DNA of 64,000 nucleotides from an uncultured Ruminiclostridium sp. (GCA_947623915.1 CANQIB010000002.1:169678-233677), one strand, 5' to 3'. Counted from the first letter of the stretch, positions 34,205 to 43,506 are shown. Notes: generated by a model not told the origin, from the sequence alone. Program-made: numbers and translations.

Positions 34205-35833
34205 TTATTCCGTTTCCACGCACAGCATTATTGCCGGTGCAGGGGAATCGCAGTCTTTTAGAAACAAGCCTTTCTTCTTTGCCTGCATTATCACCGCCAT
34301 CGGGAAAAAGCAGCAGTTATCCATCTGCGTCTGCCATTTCGGAACTGATTTTAAGTGTTTTGGTAACTGTATAGGGTGACGAAACAGCTCTGCACATTCG
34401 CCGCGGTACTTTTGAGTAATGGTATTTGCGTACTTTTCGCACAGCTTATAAACCGTCCACCTGTCCTGCATTGAGATAACGGGTACTGTTAATTTAAGCT
34501 CCCCGCTGTCATCTCTTTCAAAAAGTCCCAGCCCGATAAACTCATCTATACGGTCAAGTTTCTTTTGATCCAGCATATCCAGTTGTTCATGCCTGCCAAT
34601 GTGTACAGCGTACATCAGTCGGCCGAGGTATTCCTCATCGCCTCCTTCATGCGGGATATGACCGAGTGCACGCTTGTCGGTATCGAAAGAACATATAGTT
34701 ATGCGTTTTGCTCCCAGCTTATCAAGAGTATCACAGCAGGCCTCTCCGCTCCAATTATATAAGGCGTAAGGGCTGTTGTCATAATCGTAACCGTGCGGAT
34801 ATCTGCTGCCCATGGCAAACCATTTTCCGCCGTTCGGCCTGTCGGGATACTGCTCGAAAGGCAGGCTGCCTCCGCAAATCTCATCTCTCATGCTGTTTAT
34901 CGACTGTATCAGTGTTTTCATCACGAAAAAGCTGTCTGATTTTATCGCCTGAATGTTGCTATGCTGTTTGTAAAAATCCTGTTGCCTCAGTTCGTTCAGC
35001 CCTTTATCAATAACGCTCCATATATCACTGCACAGCCTTTCGGCGAGGGATTTTTGTAAAGACAGCGTGGATAGCCTGTTCTCCTCGGTCTTTATTATAA
35101 AGTCCGTGTATATCTTATCACCGACCTTTTTCATGAGCTCGCCGCTTATGAGCTTTTCCGCAACGGGTTCAATATATGTAGTAGAGATCCCGATAGCCTT
35201 TGCAAGCTCCGGTACGGTTATCGGAGCGTCATATGCCAGTATCAGCAGATTCATCGCTATCCTGTCCGACCCGACCAGTGAAAACGGCTCGTAGTCCATT
35301 CCCACCTGTCCGCTGATCGAGATCCACAGATCGTCCGGTTCATAGCTTTGCTTTGTGTAATTTTCCATGGTAAACTCCTTTTTAATGTGCTGTCTGCCTG
35401 AGGAAAGCCGGCTTTTTACCGTGTTTTCGGGAATACCCAGTCTCTGTGCTATATCTTTTACGCTCTTGCCGTGCATATAGTGCAGGATAATTACCTCGCG
35501 GTATATCTTCGTGAGGTTCGCCACGCAATGACGGATATTTTCCGCGTCGTCGGAAATGTCGTCCTCGATAAAATTATCGGGGATATTGTCAAATGCGTCG
35601 ATAGACACCGTTGGCTTGCGGTATTTTCGCCGCAGCATATCATAATATTTCCGGTTAAGAACCGTCATAAGCCAGCTTTTCGGGTCCTTTATATTTAGAC
35701 CCTGCCTTATCTTGTAAAGAGCGCACAGCAGCGTTTCCTGGGAAATATCCTCTGCGTCCTGCAAATTGCCGCACTTGTAAACTGCCGCCTGCAACAGCCA
35801 TTCAGCATATTCTGTTAATTCTTTCTCATTCAT
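34205..35833 (-). CDS. ECF-type sigma factor with long C-terminal extension
   Basis: 542 residues. Residues 1-155 are an ECF sigma factor: region 2 with DAEDISQETLLCALYKI and KSWLMTVLNRKYYDMLRRK, and region 4 with YREVIILHYMHGKSVKDIAQRLGIPENTVKSRLSSGRQHI. Residues about 185-260 look like a winged helix (ITVPELAKAIGISTTYIEPVAEKLISGELMKKVGDKIY). The remaining 280 residues have no recognised fold and include KWFAMGSRYPHGYDYDN. No membrane helix or anti-sigma gene is adjacent, so the extension may sense a ligand itself. A 10-bp hairpin (35861..35894) lies in the leader. Confidence 0.88.
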   Translation of the reverse strand: MNEKELTEYAEWLLQAAVYKCGNLQDAEDISQETLLCALYKIRQGLNIKDPKSWLMTVLNRKYYDMLRRKYRKPTVSIDAFDNIPDNFIEDDISDDAENIRHCVANLTKIYREVIILHYMHGKSVKDIAQRLGIPENTVKSRLSSGRQHIKKEFTMENYTKQSYEPDDLWISISGQVGMDYEPFSLVGSDRIAMNLLILAYDAPITVPELAKAIGISTTYIEPVAEKLISGELMKKVGDKIYTDFIIKTEENRLSTLSLQKSLAERLCSDIWSVIDKGLNELRQQDFYKQHSNIQAIKSDSFFVMKTLIQSINSMRDEICGGSLPFEQYPDRPNGGKWFAMGSRYPHGYDYDNSPYALYNWSGEACCDTLDKLGAKRITICSFDTDKRALGHIPHEGGDEEYLGRLMYAVHIGRHEQLDMLDQKKLDRIDEFIGLGLFERDDSGELKLTVPVISMQDRWTVYKLCEKYANTITQKYRGECAELFRHPIQLPKHLKSVPKWQTQMDNCCFFPMAVIMQAKKKGLFLKDCDSPAPAIMLCVETE

Positions 35834-35860
35834 AAAGGTACCTCTTTTTCAGCTTGCAAG

Positions 35861-35894
35861 CAAGAGAGCCGTTTTTTTCTGACTCTCTTGCTTA
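35861..35894 (-). promoter_or_regulatory. Leader hairpin of the sigma factor gene
   Basis: A perfect 10-bp stem AGCAAGAGAG / CTCTCTTGCT, 14-base loop, less than 30 bases before the start codon and next to the ribosome site. Confidence 0.5.
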
Positions 35895-35954
35895 TATAGT
35901 CGCTAAAATCCCGCAAAGGTTCGCTGATTTTTAGATTTTTATTGCTTTGCTTTA

Positions 35955-35995
35955 GATAAAATAAAAGAGTCCGCAGAGGACTCTTTTATTTTATC
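35955..35995 (-). terminator. Terminator of the amino-acid ABC operon
   Basis: GATAAAATAAAAGAGTCC / GGACTCTTTTATTTTATC with a 5-base loop; its 3' arm is T-rich on both strands. Confidence 0.85.
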
Positions 35996-36010
35996 ATGTT
36001 TCGATATAAA

Positions 36011-36793
36011 TTAAGCCTGAAAGCTGCCCAAAAATTCTTTGAGCCTCGGATTTTCCGATTTTACGAATATCTCGTCGGAGCTGCCCTCGGCGCAGATGTT
36101 TCCGTCTTCCATAAATATGATACGGTCGGAAACTTCCCTTGCAAAGCGCATTTCGTGCGTTACTATTATCATGGTCATATTCAGCTTTACAAGCCCCTTT
36201 ATTACCGCTAACACCTCGTTGGTAAGCTCAGGATCCAGCGCGGAGGTCGGCTCGTCAAAGCAGAGTATGCGCGGCTTCATTGCCAAAGCACGGGCGATGG
36301 CGACTCTTTGCTGCTGCCCGCCGGAAAGCTCGCAAGGGTAGTTTTGCAGCTTGTCGGAAAGTCCCACGCTGTCGATAAGACCGCGCGCGTTTTCCTCGAT
36401 AGCGGCAAACAGCTCGTCCTTTTTCTCCTTGAAATTCGGCTGTTCTTTCGCCTGTAGCTTCATTGCAAGCGTAACGTTGTCAAGAACGTTGTATTGCGGG
36501 AACAGATTGAACGACTGGAACACCAGCCCGAAGTAAAGCTGTCTGCGGCGCTTTTCCTCCTTGGAGAGGGAAGTGTTATCCTCCGCGTCAAAGACCGTGT
36601 TGCCGTCTACCGTTATTATACCCTTTTCGGCTTTTTCAAGCTGGGTTATGCAGCGCAGCAGAGTGGTCTTTCCGCTGCCTGACGGCCCGATTATCGACAG
36701 CACCTTGCCCTCATCGAGAGAAAAGCTGATGCCCTTGAGTATTTCGTTTTTGCCAAAGCTCTTATGTATATCGTATACGTTTAATACCGGCAT
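36011..36793 (-). CDS. Polar amino-acid ABC transporter ATP-binding protein
   Basis: 260 residues. Walker A IGPSGSGKTTLLRCI, Q-loop FQSFNLFPQYNVLDNV, signature LSGGQQQRVAIARALAM, Walker B ILCFDEPTSALDPEL and VTHEMRFAREVSDRIIFM, a wording typical of GlnQ/ArtP/HisP ATPases. About 30 extra residues sit between the Q-loop and signature (KLQAKEQPNFKEKKDELFAAIEENAR). It lies 16 bases after the permease, last in the operon. Confidence 0.95.
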   Translation of the reverse strand: MPVLNVYDIHKSFGKNEILKGISFSLDEGKVLSIIGPSGSGKTTLLRCITQLEKAEKGIITVDGNTVFDAEDNTSLSKEEKRRRQLYFGLVFQSFNLFPQYNVLDNVTLAMKLQAKEQPNFKEKKDELFAAIEENARGLIDSVGLSDKLQNYPCELSGGQQQRVAIARALAMKPRILCFDEPTSALDPELTNEVLAVIKGLVKLNMTMIIVTHEMRFAREVSDRIIFMEDGNICAEGSSDEIFVKSENPRLKEFLGSFQA

Positions 36794-36809
36794 ATCCTTT
36801 TCCCCCTTA

Positions 36810-37451
36810 TCAATGGAAATAATCCAGTTTCTTCTCGACGCGGTTGAGCAGGAGAGTAAGTATGCCGTTGAACGCGAGATAGAACACTGCGGTGTAAAAC
36901 AGCGGCCAGATCATTCCTTTTTTGATGAACGATTCGCCCATCCAGATGACCTCGTACACCGCTATGACCCGCACCAGCGCGGTATCCTTTACCAGCGTGA
37001 TAAGCTCGTTGCCCATCGGAGGGATAACGCGCTTGATAAGCTGCAACAGCACTACCTTGAAAAATACTTGACTGCGCGTCATGCCCAGCACCTGTCCCGC
37101 CTCATACTGCCCGTGCGGAATAGATTGGATACCGCCGCGGTATATCTCCGAAAAGTAGCAGGCGTAGTTTATCACAAATGTGACGACTGCCGCCGTAAAT
37201 CTCGGCAGCAAAGGCAGCCCGAACAGCAGTCCCGGCCCGTAATACACTATAAGTATTTGCAGCATGAGCGGCGAACCGCGCACTATCCATACTATCGTCT
37301 TTACGATAAGGCGGATAGGAGTTATTTTGCTCATCGAGCCGAGACAGATGATAAGTCCCAGCGGCAGAGCAAGCAGCAGAGTAAGGAAAAATAACTCCGA
37401 GGTAGTTATAAGCCCCTGCAATATTGTGAGGTTTACATCCCAAAACGACAT
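36810..37451 (-). CDS. Amino-acid ABC transporter permease
   Basis: A 213-residue HisM/GlnP-type permease with five hydrophobic helices. The EAA loop reads EAGQVLGMTRSQVFFKVVLLQLIKRVIPPMGNELITLVKDTALV. YFSEIYRGGIQSIPHGQ just before it is also family-typical. It sits between the binding-protein and ATPase genes. Confidence 0.94.
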   Translation of the reverse strand: MSFWDVNLTILQGLITTSELFFLTLLLALPLGLIICLGSMSKITPIRLIVKTIVWIVRGSPLMLQILIVYYGPGLLFGLPLLPRFTAAVVTFVINYACYFSEIYRGGIQSIPHGQYEAGQVLGMTRSQVFFKVVLLQLIKRVIPPMGNELITLVKDTALVRVIAVYEVIWMGESFIKKGMIWPLFYTAVFYLAFNGILTLLLNRVEKKLDYFH

Positions 37452-37491
37452 TTTGTACTCCGTCCCTTATTTATTCGGCAATAAACCGACG

Positions 37492-37515
37492 CAAGGCAGA
37501 GTTGCCCCTGCCTTG
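37492..37515 (-). promoter_or_regulatory. Intercistronic hairpin after the binding-protein gene
   Basis: CAAGGCAG / CTGCCTTG stem with an 8-base loop, 14 bases after the stop. No T run follows, so an mRNA-stabilising or partial-termination role is more likely than full termination. Confidence 0.55.
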
Positions 37516-37528
37516 TTCGGAAAATGTT

Positions 37529-38320
37529 TTACTTTGCGATTATGTTCTGCGCTATTCCGTATGTTTCGGCGGTCTTCATTACCGTGCCGTCGTCATATGC
37601 CTTTTTCCAGAAGGTGTTGAACGCCTCTACAAGGTCGCTGTCCTTGCGGAAGCCGACGCCGTATTCCTCGTCGGAAAGGCTTACCTCGGTAGCGGCAAGG
37701 TCGGAGTAGCTCGTGCCTTCTCCTATCATCGCGCCCGCCATCAAAAGGTCGATAACGCACGCGTCAACGCTGCCGGAGGCGACCTCCATAAGCGCCTTTG
37801 CCTGCGTGTCAACGGCTGTGTATTTAACGCTTATCTCGTCAAGCGCCTCTGCGCCCGCGGAACCGTTTTCCACTGCGAACGACAGCGATTTTATATCGTC
37901 GGCGGTCTTGTAATCCGCCGCCTTGTCCGCTTTGGTAACGACTACCTGCGCGTTTTTGCAGTACGGCTCGCTCGTGCCCATAAGCTCCTTGACGTCGTCG
38001 GTAAGAGTCATGCCGTTCCATACCACGTCAACGGACTTGGTGTCAAGCTCTATGGACTTGTTGTCCCAGTTGGTTATCTCGATGAACTGCGCCTCAACTC
38101 CGAGGTCTGCCGCAAACGCCTTTGCCATGTCCGCGTCAAAGCCTATCCAGTCGTCGCCGGTATCGTTTTTGTAATCCATCGGCGCAAAATCGGTTATGCC
38201 GACGATAAGTGTGCCTTTTTCCTGAACATACGCCTTGTCCGAGGCGGATGCGTCGGAGCAGGCGGTGAATGAGAGCGCCGCCGTTACGGCAGCAAGAAAT
38301 AATGCTATCTTCCTTTTCAT
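37529..38320 (-). CDS. Amino-acid ABC transporter substrate-binding lipoprotein
   Basis: 263 residues. A lipoprotein signal ends in LSFTAC (Cys 21). The periplasmic-binding-protein fold is recognised from KGTLIVGITDFAPMDYKND, WIGFDADMAKAFAADLGV, VDVVWNGMTLTDDVKELM and EYGVGFRKDSDLVEAFN. The family binds polar amino acids or cystine; the ligand is not deducible. First gene of the operon behind a strong promoter. Confidence 0.94.
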   Translation of the reverse strand: MKRKIALFLAAVTAALSFTACSDASASDKAYVQEKGTLIVGITDFAPMDYKNDTGDDWIGFDADMAKAFAADLGVEAQFIEITNWDNKSIELDTKSVDVVWNGMTLTDDVKELMGTSEPYCKNAQVVVTKADKAADYKTADDIKSLSFAVENGSAGAEALDEISVKYTAVDTQAKALMEVASGSVDACVIDLLMAGAMIGEGTSYSDLAATEVSLSDEEYGVGFRKDSDLVEAFNTFWKKAYDDGTVMKTAETYGIAQNIIAK

Positions 38321-38371
38321 GTCAGTCTCCTTTTGTTTTCCTTGAATTTCACTTTAGTGCGCTAATATATT

Positions 38372-38389
38372 AACGTGCAGTAACACGTT
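38372..38389. promoter_or_regulatory. Inverted repeat at the transcription start, candidate operator
   Basis: AACGTG-N6-CACGTT, just downstream of the -10 box of the amino-acid ABC operon. Confidence 0.45.
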
Positions 38390-38393
38390 TTCA

Positions 38394-38422
38394 ATTATAG
38401 CATGCTTTGGCGGTTTTGTCAA
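38394..38422 (-). promoter_or_regulatory. Promoter of the amino-acid ABC operon
   Basis: On the minus strand: TTGACA (38422..38417), 17 bases, TATAAT (38399..38394). Confidence 0.85.
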
Positions 38423-38426
38423 CCTT

Positions 38427-39155
38427 TTATTGGCGATGAAAACCGTTCAGCAGCTCCTCAAAGTCGTTTTCATCATGCTCTTCAAAATATTCCGCGAGCG
38501 TTTCCGGCAGGGAAATGCTGCTGTTAAGCGTTGTTTTCAGCAGCTTAGCGTCTTTTTCATCAAAACGGTAATGCTTGTTAGACGTTGTTTTTACATCTAC
38601 CGAATACTCAGTCGGTCGTTTGTCAAGATACCGAAACGTAAGAAAATATCGGTCTTCGCCGTCCAGCGGTATGGATTTTTCATAGCAGCCGGCAGCTTTG
38701 TCAAATTTATCGTCGGATAAAACCGCCTTTGCTATCCGATATTTTGCAAGTCTTCTGATATCTTTTGCGGTAAGCTCGCCGCCCAGTCTTGACACGTCGC
38801 TGTTATGCTCAAGATCAGCCAGCTTTACCTCTCTTGCCGTTTTGTTTTCCCTTATCTTGGCAACATATTCCATATACGGAACGGACTTGTCGTGCGTCAT
38901 CAAAGCAAGTGCGTCGGTGACGCTCTTCGGAAAGCCCATAGCGCTGATATCCGACAGAGTATATTGTGTGTCCTCGACTACATCATGCAGCAAAGCGACT
39001 GCGACAGCCTCCTCCGAGGTCATTTGTTCAGCCACATGGAACGGATGAAATACATACGGAACGCCGCTTTTATCCGTCTGGGATTTATGAGCGTCAAAGC
39101 ATAATTTCATCGCTTTTTTGGTAAGGTCGGAATAAATCACGGAATACTTCCTCAC
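38427..39155 (-). CDS. HD-domain phosphohydrolase (RelA/SpoT hydrolase-like)
   Basis: 242 residues. The N-terminal half matches the (p)ppGpp hydrolase-type HD domain: MKLCFDAHKSQTDKSGVPYVFHPFHVAEQM, VALLHDVVEDTQYTLSDI with the HD pair, and EVKLADLEHNSD. The C-terminal 100 residues carry no synthetase domain and are not recognised. A role in nucleotide or alarmone turnover is inferred. Start is GTG 39155 or GTG 39140; both have weak purine sites. It sits upstream of the amino-acid ABC promoter. Confidence 0.8.
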   Translation of the reverse strand: MRKYSVIYSDLTKKAMKLCFDAHKSQTDKSGVPYVFHPFHVAEQMTSEEAVAVALLHDVVEDTQYTLSDISAMGFPKSVTDALALMTHDKSVPYMEYVAKIRENKTAREVKLADLEHNSDVSRLGGELTAKDIRRLAKYRIAKAVLSDDKFDKAAGCYEKSIPLDGEDRYFLTFRYLDKRPTEYSVDVKTTSNKHYRFDEKDAKLLKTTLNSSISLPETLAEYFEEHDENDFEELLNGFHRQ

Positions 39156-39193
39156 TTCCTGTATTCTATTTATGTAATTCCCGCCGTTTGCCT

Positions 39194-40450
39194 TTACACC
39201 AAAGTCTCTATTGCCGCCAGTTTTACCGCGGTAACGAATACCTCCATCGCCGCGCTGAGTTCTTCGGTAGTGGGGTAGGTGGGCGCTATGCGTATGTTCT
39301 TGTCGTCGGGGTCTTTCCCGTAGGGGAATGTAGCCCCCGCCGAGGTAAGTACCACGCCCGCGTTTTTACAAAGCTCTACCGTGCGCTTTGCCGTGCCGTT
39401 CAGCCCGTTGAACGATACGAAATATCCGCCGTTGGGCTTGTGCCATGTACCGAATCCGAGCGGGGCTATCTCCTTGTCAAGCATATCCAGAACCACCTGA
39501 AATTTCGGCTGGATTATCGCGCGGTGCTTTTCCATATGTGCTTTCAGACCGTCGAAATCCTTGAAAAATCTCGCGTGGCGCAGTTGGTTCAGCTTGTCGT
39601 AGCCTATCGTCTGATACGCCATCTGACCTTTGATATATTCGATGTTAGCGGCGCTTGCTCCGATGACCGCAAGACCTCCGCCTGGGAATGATATTTTCGA
39701 GGTGGAGGTGAACATGAACACCATGTCCTGTTTACCGGTCTTCTTTGCCTCGTCGAGCAGATTGAGCAGCTTATCCGGCGTATCGGTCAGATGATGCACG
39801 CAGTATGCGTTGTCCCAGAATATCCTGAAATCCTTAGCCTTGGGCGAAAGGTCTGCAAAACGCTTTACCACTTCGTCGCTGTAGGTTATCCCTTCGGGAT
39901 TTGAGTACATCGGAACGCACCATATTCCCTTTATCAGTTCGTCCTCGGACACCAGCTTTTCCACCATGTCCATATCGGGGCCGTCCGCTTTGTACGGTAC
40001 GGTTATCATTTCTATACCCATGCTCTCACATATCGCAAAATGACGGTCGTATCCCGGAGCGGGGCAGAGGAATTTTACCTTGGGGTTTTTGCTCCACGGC
40101 TTGTCGCCGCCAAGCACTCCGAGCAGCATCGCCCTTGCGATGGTATCGTACATGAGCTGCAACGAGGAGTTGCCGCCGATGATTATTTCGTCCATGCCTA
40201 CTCCGAGCATCGGCATACAAAGCTCCTTGGCTTCCCTTATGCCGTCCAGTATCCCGTAATTGCGGCAGTCTACTCCGTCCTTGGAAACGCAGTCGCCGTC
40301 GATACAATGAGTCAACATTTCTATCGACAGGTCAAGCTGGTCGGAGTTCGGCTTTCCGCGTGACATATCCAGTTTAAGCCCCTTGGCGCAAAGCTGCGCA
40401 TATTTATTTTCCGTTTCTTCTTTCAGCTTTAAAAGCTCACTTTTCTCCAT
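39194..40450 (-). CDS. Class I aminotransferase (MocR-type/aspartate aminotransferase-like)
   Basis: About 418 residues. It matches the PF12897-like aminotransferase group: CAKGLKLDMSRGKPNSDQLDLS at the start, IIIGGNSSLQLMYDT, CPAPGYDRHF, MYSNPEGITYSDEVV, FWDNAYCVHH, FTSTSKISFPGGGLAVIG with the PLP lysine, and PNGGYFVSFNGLNGTAKR. No N-terminal DNA-binding domain is present, so it is an enzyme. ATG 40450 fits the family start; an ATG 24 bases earlier is possible. Confidence 0.92.
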   Translation of the reverse strand: MEKSELLKLKEETENKYAQLCAKGLKLDMSRGKPNSDQLDLSIEMLTHCIDGDCVSKDGVDCRNYGILDGIREAKELCMPMLGVGMDEIIIGGNSSLQLMYDTIARAMLLGVLGGDKPWSKNPKVKFLCPAPGYDRHFAICESMGIEMITVPYKADGPDMDMVEKLVSEDELIKGIWCVPMYSNPEGITYSDEVVKRFADLSPKAKDFRIFWDNAYCVHHLTDTPDKLLNLLDEAKKTGKQDMVFMFTSTSKISFPGGGLAVIGASAANIEYIKGQMAYQTIGYDKLNQLRHARFFKDFDGLKAHMEKHRAIIQPKFQVVLDMLDKEIAPLGFGTWHKPNGGYFVSFNGLNGTAKRTVELCKNAGVVLTSAGATFPYGKDPDDKNIRIAPTYPTTEELSAAMEVFVTAVKLAAIETLV

Positions 40451-40565
40451 TACTACTTGCCCCCGTACTTTCATTCTTTATTTGATGCGTTTCACTCTTT
40501 TGCCTGACGCGGCATGACGGCGATTTTTGAAAGTCCGTCAAACCGTTCTGTTTCTGCTATGATAT

Positions 40566-40594
40566 ATTATAGTACCGCGTCAAAATTTTTGCAA
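40566..40594 (-). promoter_or_regulatory. Promoter of the aminotransferase gene
   Basis: On the minus strand: TTGCAA (40594..40589), 17 bases, TATAAT (40571..40566). Confidence 0.7.
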
Positions 40595-40710
40595 GTATTT
40601 TTTTAAATTCCTGCAAAATTTATGCAAATTGAGCAAAATTTGCCCTGTTTTTCCTTTAAATATGACGTACAGATAAAAAATCCGTCACTTTTTCGGCAAA
40701 TACAGCCGAT

Positions 40711-40742
40711 AAAAGCAAAAACCGACGGCAAGCCATCGGTTT
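40711..40742 (-). terminator. Terminator of rpmB
   Basis: AAACCGATGG / CCGTCGGTTT with a T-rich tail on the minus strand, about 20 bases after the stop. Confidence 0.8.
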
Positions 40743-40763
40743 GAATGCTTTGGTCAGTAAGCG

Positions 40764-40952
40764 TTATTGTGCGCGCTGTACCTTGCCTGAACGCAGGCAG
40801 CGGGTGCAGGCGTATACTCTGCACGGAGTACCGTTCACTATAGCTTTTACTTTCTGTACATTGGGCTTAAACGTTCTGTTTGAGCGCCTGTGTGAATGTG
40901 ACACCTTTATTCCGAAGCTAACGCCTTTTCCGCATATTTCGCACTTTGCCAT
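40764..40952 (-). CDS. rpmB: 50S ribosomal protein L28
   Basis: 62 residues: MAKCEICGKGVSFGIKVSHSHRRSNRTFKPN..., ending CTRCLRSGKVQR. The cysteine pairs CEIC and CTRC make this the zinc-binding form of L28. GAAGGAGGTGC is an ideal ribosome site. Monocistronic. Confidence 0.97.
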   Translation of the reverse strand: MAKCEICGKGVSFGIKVSHSHRRSNRTFKPNVQKVKAIVNGTPCRVYACTRCLRSGKVQRAQ

Positions 40953-41026
40953 GGGGCTTGCACCTCCTTCAGAATTTTGCGTTTATGACAGATAAATAAT
41001 ATCATGCTTTGCACATAGCACTAATT

Positions 41027-41055
41027 ATTTTAACAGAAAGCGGGAGAAAAAGCAA
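41027..41055 (-). promoter_or_regulatory. Promoter of rpmB
   Basis: On the minus strand: TTGCTT (41055..41050), 17 bases, TAAAAT (41032..41027). Confidence 0.65.
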
Positions 41056-41147
41056 GTGTTTTTTTCAAAAAATGCGGGATTTTCTCTTATTACAGCATAT
41101 TATCTAAAAATCAAAGCAATATTTTGTGTAATTTTTACATATCCCTG

Positions 41148-43472
41148 TTAAAAAATCAGGTAGTCTTTGCCTTTCTCGGTGGCGAAAGTAAGTATATCGC
41201 CGTTTCTTTCCGCTTTTATCGGCAGACCGTCGCAGGTTATCTTATCAAGAGCGGTCTTGACGCGGCATACCTCGCCCGCTCCGCTGTGTATTTTCATTTC
41301 GGTGACCGTTTTGCCGTCCCACTTCGCGTCGATAACGAACCCGCCGCGTGCGCACAGCCCCTTGAAGCTGCCGCGGCTCCATTCCTGCGGGACGGCGGGG
41401 AGCGGCTCGATATACCCCTCATGGCTTTGCAGCAGCATTTCCGCAATTCCCGCGCTGCCGCCGAAATTACCGTCCAACTGGAACGGCGGGTGGAAATCGA
41501 AAAGATTTACGAAGGTGCAGTTTTTCAGCAGCCCGCTGAGCAGCGTATAGGTGCGCTCTCCGTCTTTTATCCTTGCCCACAGGTTCAGCTTGTAGGCGCG
41601 CGCCCAGCCGGTGGATTCGTCGCCGCGGTCGTTCAGCGTGTTTATCGCCGCTTTCAGCAGTTCGGGGGTGTTGTGGCTTATCGCCTTGCCGGGATAAAGC
41701 CCCATAAGGTGCGATACATGGCGGTGGTGAGGCTGTACCTTTTCGCGGTCGAAATCCTCGTCGTCCTCTTCAAACCACTCCTTGAGCAGCCCCGTTTTTC
41801 CCACCGAAAACGGCTTTAACATCGGGAGCTGTCGCTTTACCGTTTCTCTGAGTTCTTCGTCCAGTCCCAACTCCTCCGAGGCGGTGACGAAATCCTTGTA
41901 AAACTGTTCGATAAGGCTTTGTTCATAGGTATTGCCGACGGTGACGGGACCGTGCTCCGGCGAGTAGGTGGGGGAGGAAACCAGCCTGTCCTGCCTGTCG
42001 TCATAAGTCAGCCATTGAGTGTAAAAACGCGCGCTTTCCCGCATTATCGGGTAAATGCTTTCTTTGAAATACTCCCTGTCACGGGTAAACTCGTAATATT
42101 CGTAAATATTCTGCATAAGCCACGCCACGGCGGCGGTCGACCAGCCCCAGTAAAAATCCCAACCGGGAGCAGTCCAGCCGAACGGGGAAGCCTGAGTATG
42201 CGCGCACCAGCCGTTTTCGGGATGCAGTTCATCGGAAACTATCCCGTAGTACGCTGCCGCCGACTTTCTGCCGGAGGGACGCAGACTGTCGAGAAATCTC
42301 ACCAGAGGCGGTACGGTTTCGGCAAGGTTAGTGTTGTACGCGCCCCAGTAATTCATCTGTAAATTTACGTTTATGTGGTAATCGCAGCACCATGGCGGTG
42401 TGTTGGATTCGTTCCAAACGCCTTGCAGATTTGCGGGGAGAGAGCCGACTCTTGAGGAGGAGATAAGCATATATCTGCCAAACTGAAAATACAGCGCCTC
42501 CAACATTCTCGCGTATTTTTTATCGGAGCTTTCGCGGTAGGAGTTTATCAGCAGGTCGGCGGGAGGTATCTCGCCCTCGCCCGCGCCCAGCTCTATGCTT
42601 ACTCTGTCGAAAAGGGCTTTATAATCGGTAAGATGTGCGTCGTATAACGCGTCCCAGCCCTTTTTGACCGCGTTTTCTATTCTTTCCCGTATAGGTATGA
42701 CGGGATCGGTGCCGTTTCTGAATGTGGGATATTTGTCGCTGTAATCGGTGGCGGCGGCAATATATATCACCACCTCGTCGGCGTGCTCGGTCATGATACT
42801 GTCGGCGGAATCTATCAGTTCTCCGCCTTTGTTTAAGACCTTTATAAGCGCGGCGTATCTCAGCCCGTTATCCCATAAAGCGCCGCTGTACAGTAGCTCG
42901 TCGCCGTTCGCTTGGACAGCCCCGCATTGTAAAGAGGTCAGCGAGAGCCGAGCGCAGATCCTGCGCGGCTTGTTTGAACGCAGCCTTATGGCTATAACGT
43001 TATCGGGATAGCTGGCAAAAGCCTGCCTTTCGTGACAAGCACCCTCATACATGAATTTTACGGTAAATATTGAGTTGTCCATATCGAGAGTGCGGGAGTA
43101 ATCCGTGACTTTATCGGGGTCTATATTCGAAAATCCCAGCATAAGGTCACAAAGGAGCTGATACGCGCCGAACCCTTCGGTAGAGCCGGTAAGCTCCGGC
43201 AGCAGCTTTACCGCTTCGTCATACTTTCCCTCGTACAGCAGCTTTTTAACCCGATATGTGTATTCGTGCTTATCGCCGGTGATACCGCTGTTGTAATCGG
43301 GACGGGAAGGGGAGGGACCGCCCGCCCACAAGGTCTTTTCGTTCAGTACGACTCTTTCTTTGTTTATCCCGCCGAAAAAGCTGGCTCCCATATATCCGTT
43401 GCCGATGGGCTGACAATGCTGTTCCCATTTGTCAAGGTCGCCCGGACGGTCAAACCATATCTTGTTTTGCAT
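41148..43472 (-). CDS. GH95-family glycoside hydrolase (alpha-L-fucosidase/galactosidase type)
   Basis: 774 residues, no signal peptide, so cytoplasmic. The N-terminal LPIGNGYMGASFFGG-like segment (QPIGNGYMG) and VVLNEKTLWAGGP are GH95 hallmarks. LQGVWNESNTPPWCCDYHINVNLQMNYWGAYNTNL contains the paired Asn that activate water in this inverting family; SPEHGP holds the probable acid Glu, and PPFQLDGNFGGSAGIAEMLLQS the supporting Asp. GH95 enzymes release alpha-1,2-L-fucose (or L-galactose) from xyloglucan or mucin glycans. Promoter at 43507..43535. Confidence 0.93.
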   Translation of the reverse strand: MQNKIWFDRPGDLDKWEQHCQPIGNGYMGASFFGGINKERVVLNEKTLWAGGPSPSRPDYNSGITGDKHEYTYRVKKLLYEGKYDEAVKLLPELTGSTEGFGAYQLLCDLMLGFSNIDPDKVTDYSRTLDMDNSIFTVKFMYEGACHERQAFASYPDNVIAIRLRSNKPRRICARLSLTSLQCGAVQANGDELLYSGALWDNGLRYAALIKVLNKGGELIDSADSIMTEHADEVVIYIAAATDYSDKYPTFRNGTDPVIPIRERIENAVKKGWDALYDAHLTDYKALFDRVSIELGAGEGEIPPADLLINSYRESSDKKYARMLEALYFQFGRYMLISSSRVGSLPANLQGVWNESNTPPWCCDYHINVNLQMNYWGAYNTNLAETVPPLVRFLDSLRPSGRKSAAAYYGIVSDELHPENGWCAHTQASPFGWTAPGWDFYWGWSTAAVAWLMQNIYEYYEFTRDREYFKESIYPIMRESARFYTQWLTYDDRQDRLVSSPTYSPEHGPVTVGNTYEQSLIEQFYKDFVTASEELGLDEELRETVKRQLPMLKPFSVGKTGLLKEWFEEDDEDFDREKVQPHHRHVSHLMGLYPGKAISHNTPELLKAAINTLNDRGDESTGWARAYKLNLWARIKDGERTYTLLSGLLKNCTFVNLFDFHPPFQLDGNFGGSAGIAEMLLQSHEGYIEPLPAVPQEWSRGSFKGLCARGGFVIDAKWDGKTVTEMKIHSGAGEVCRVKTALDKITCDGLPIKAERNGDILTFATEKGKDYLIF

Positions 43473-43506
43473 GGCCGTTTTCCTTTCGTGATTTGCATTT
43501 GTAAAA

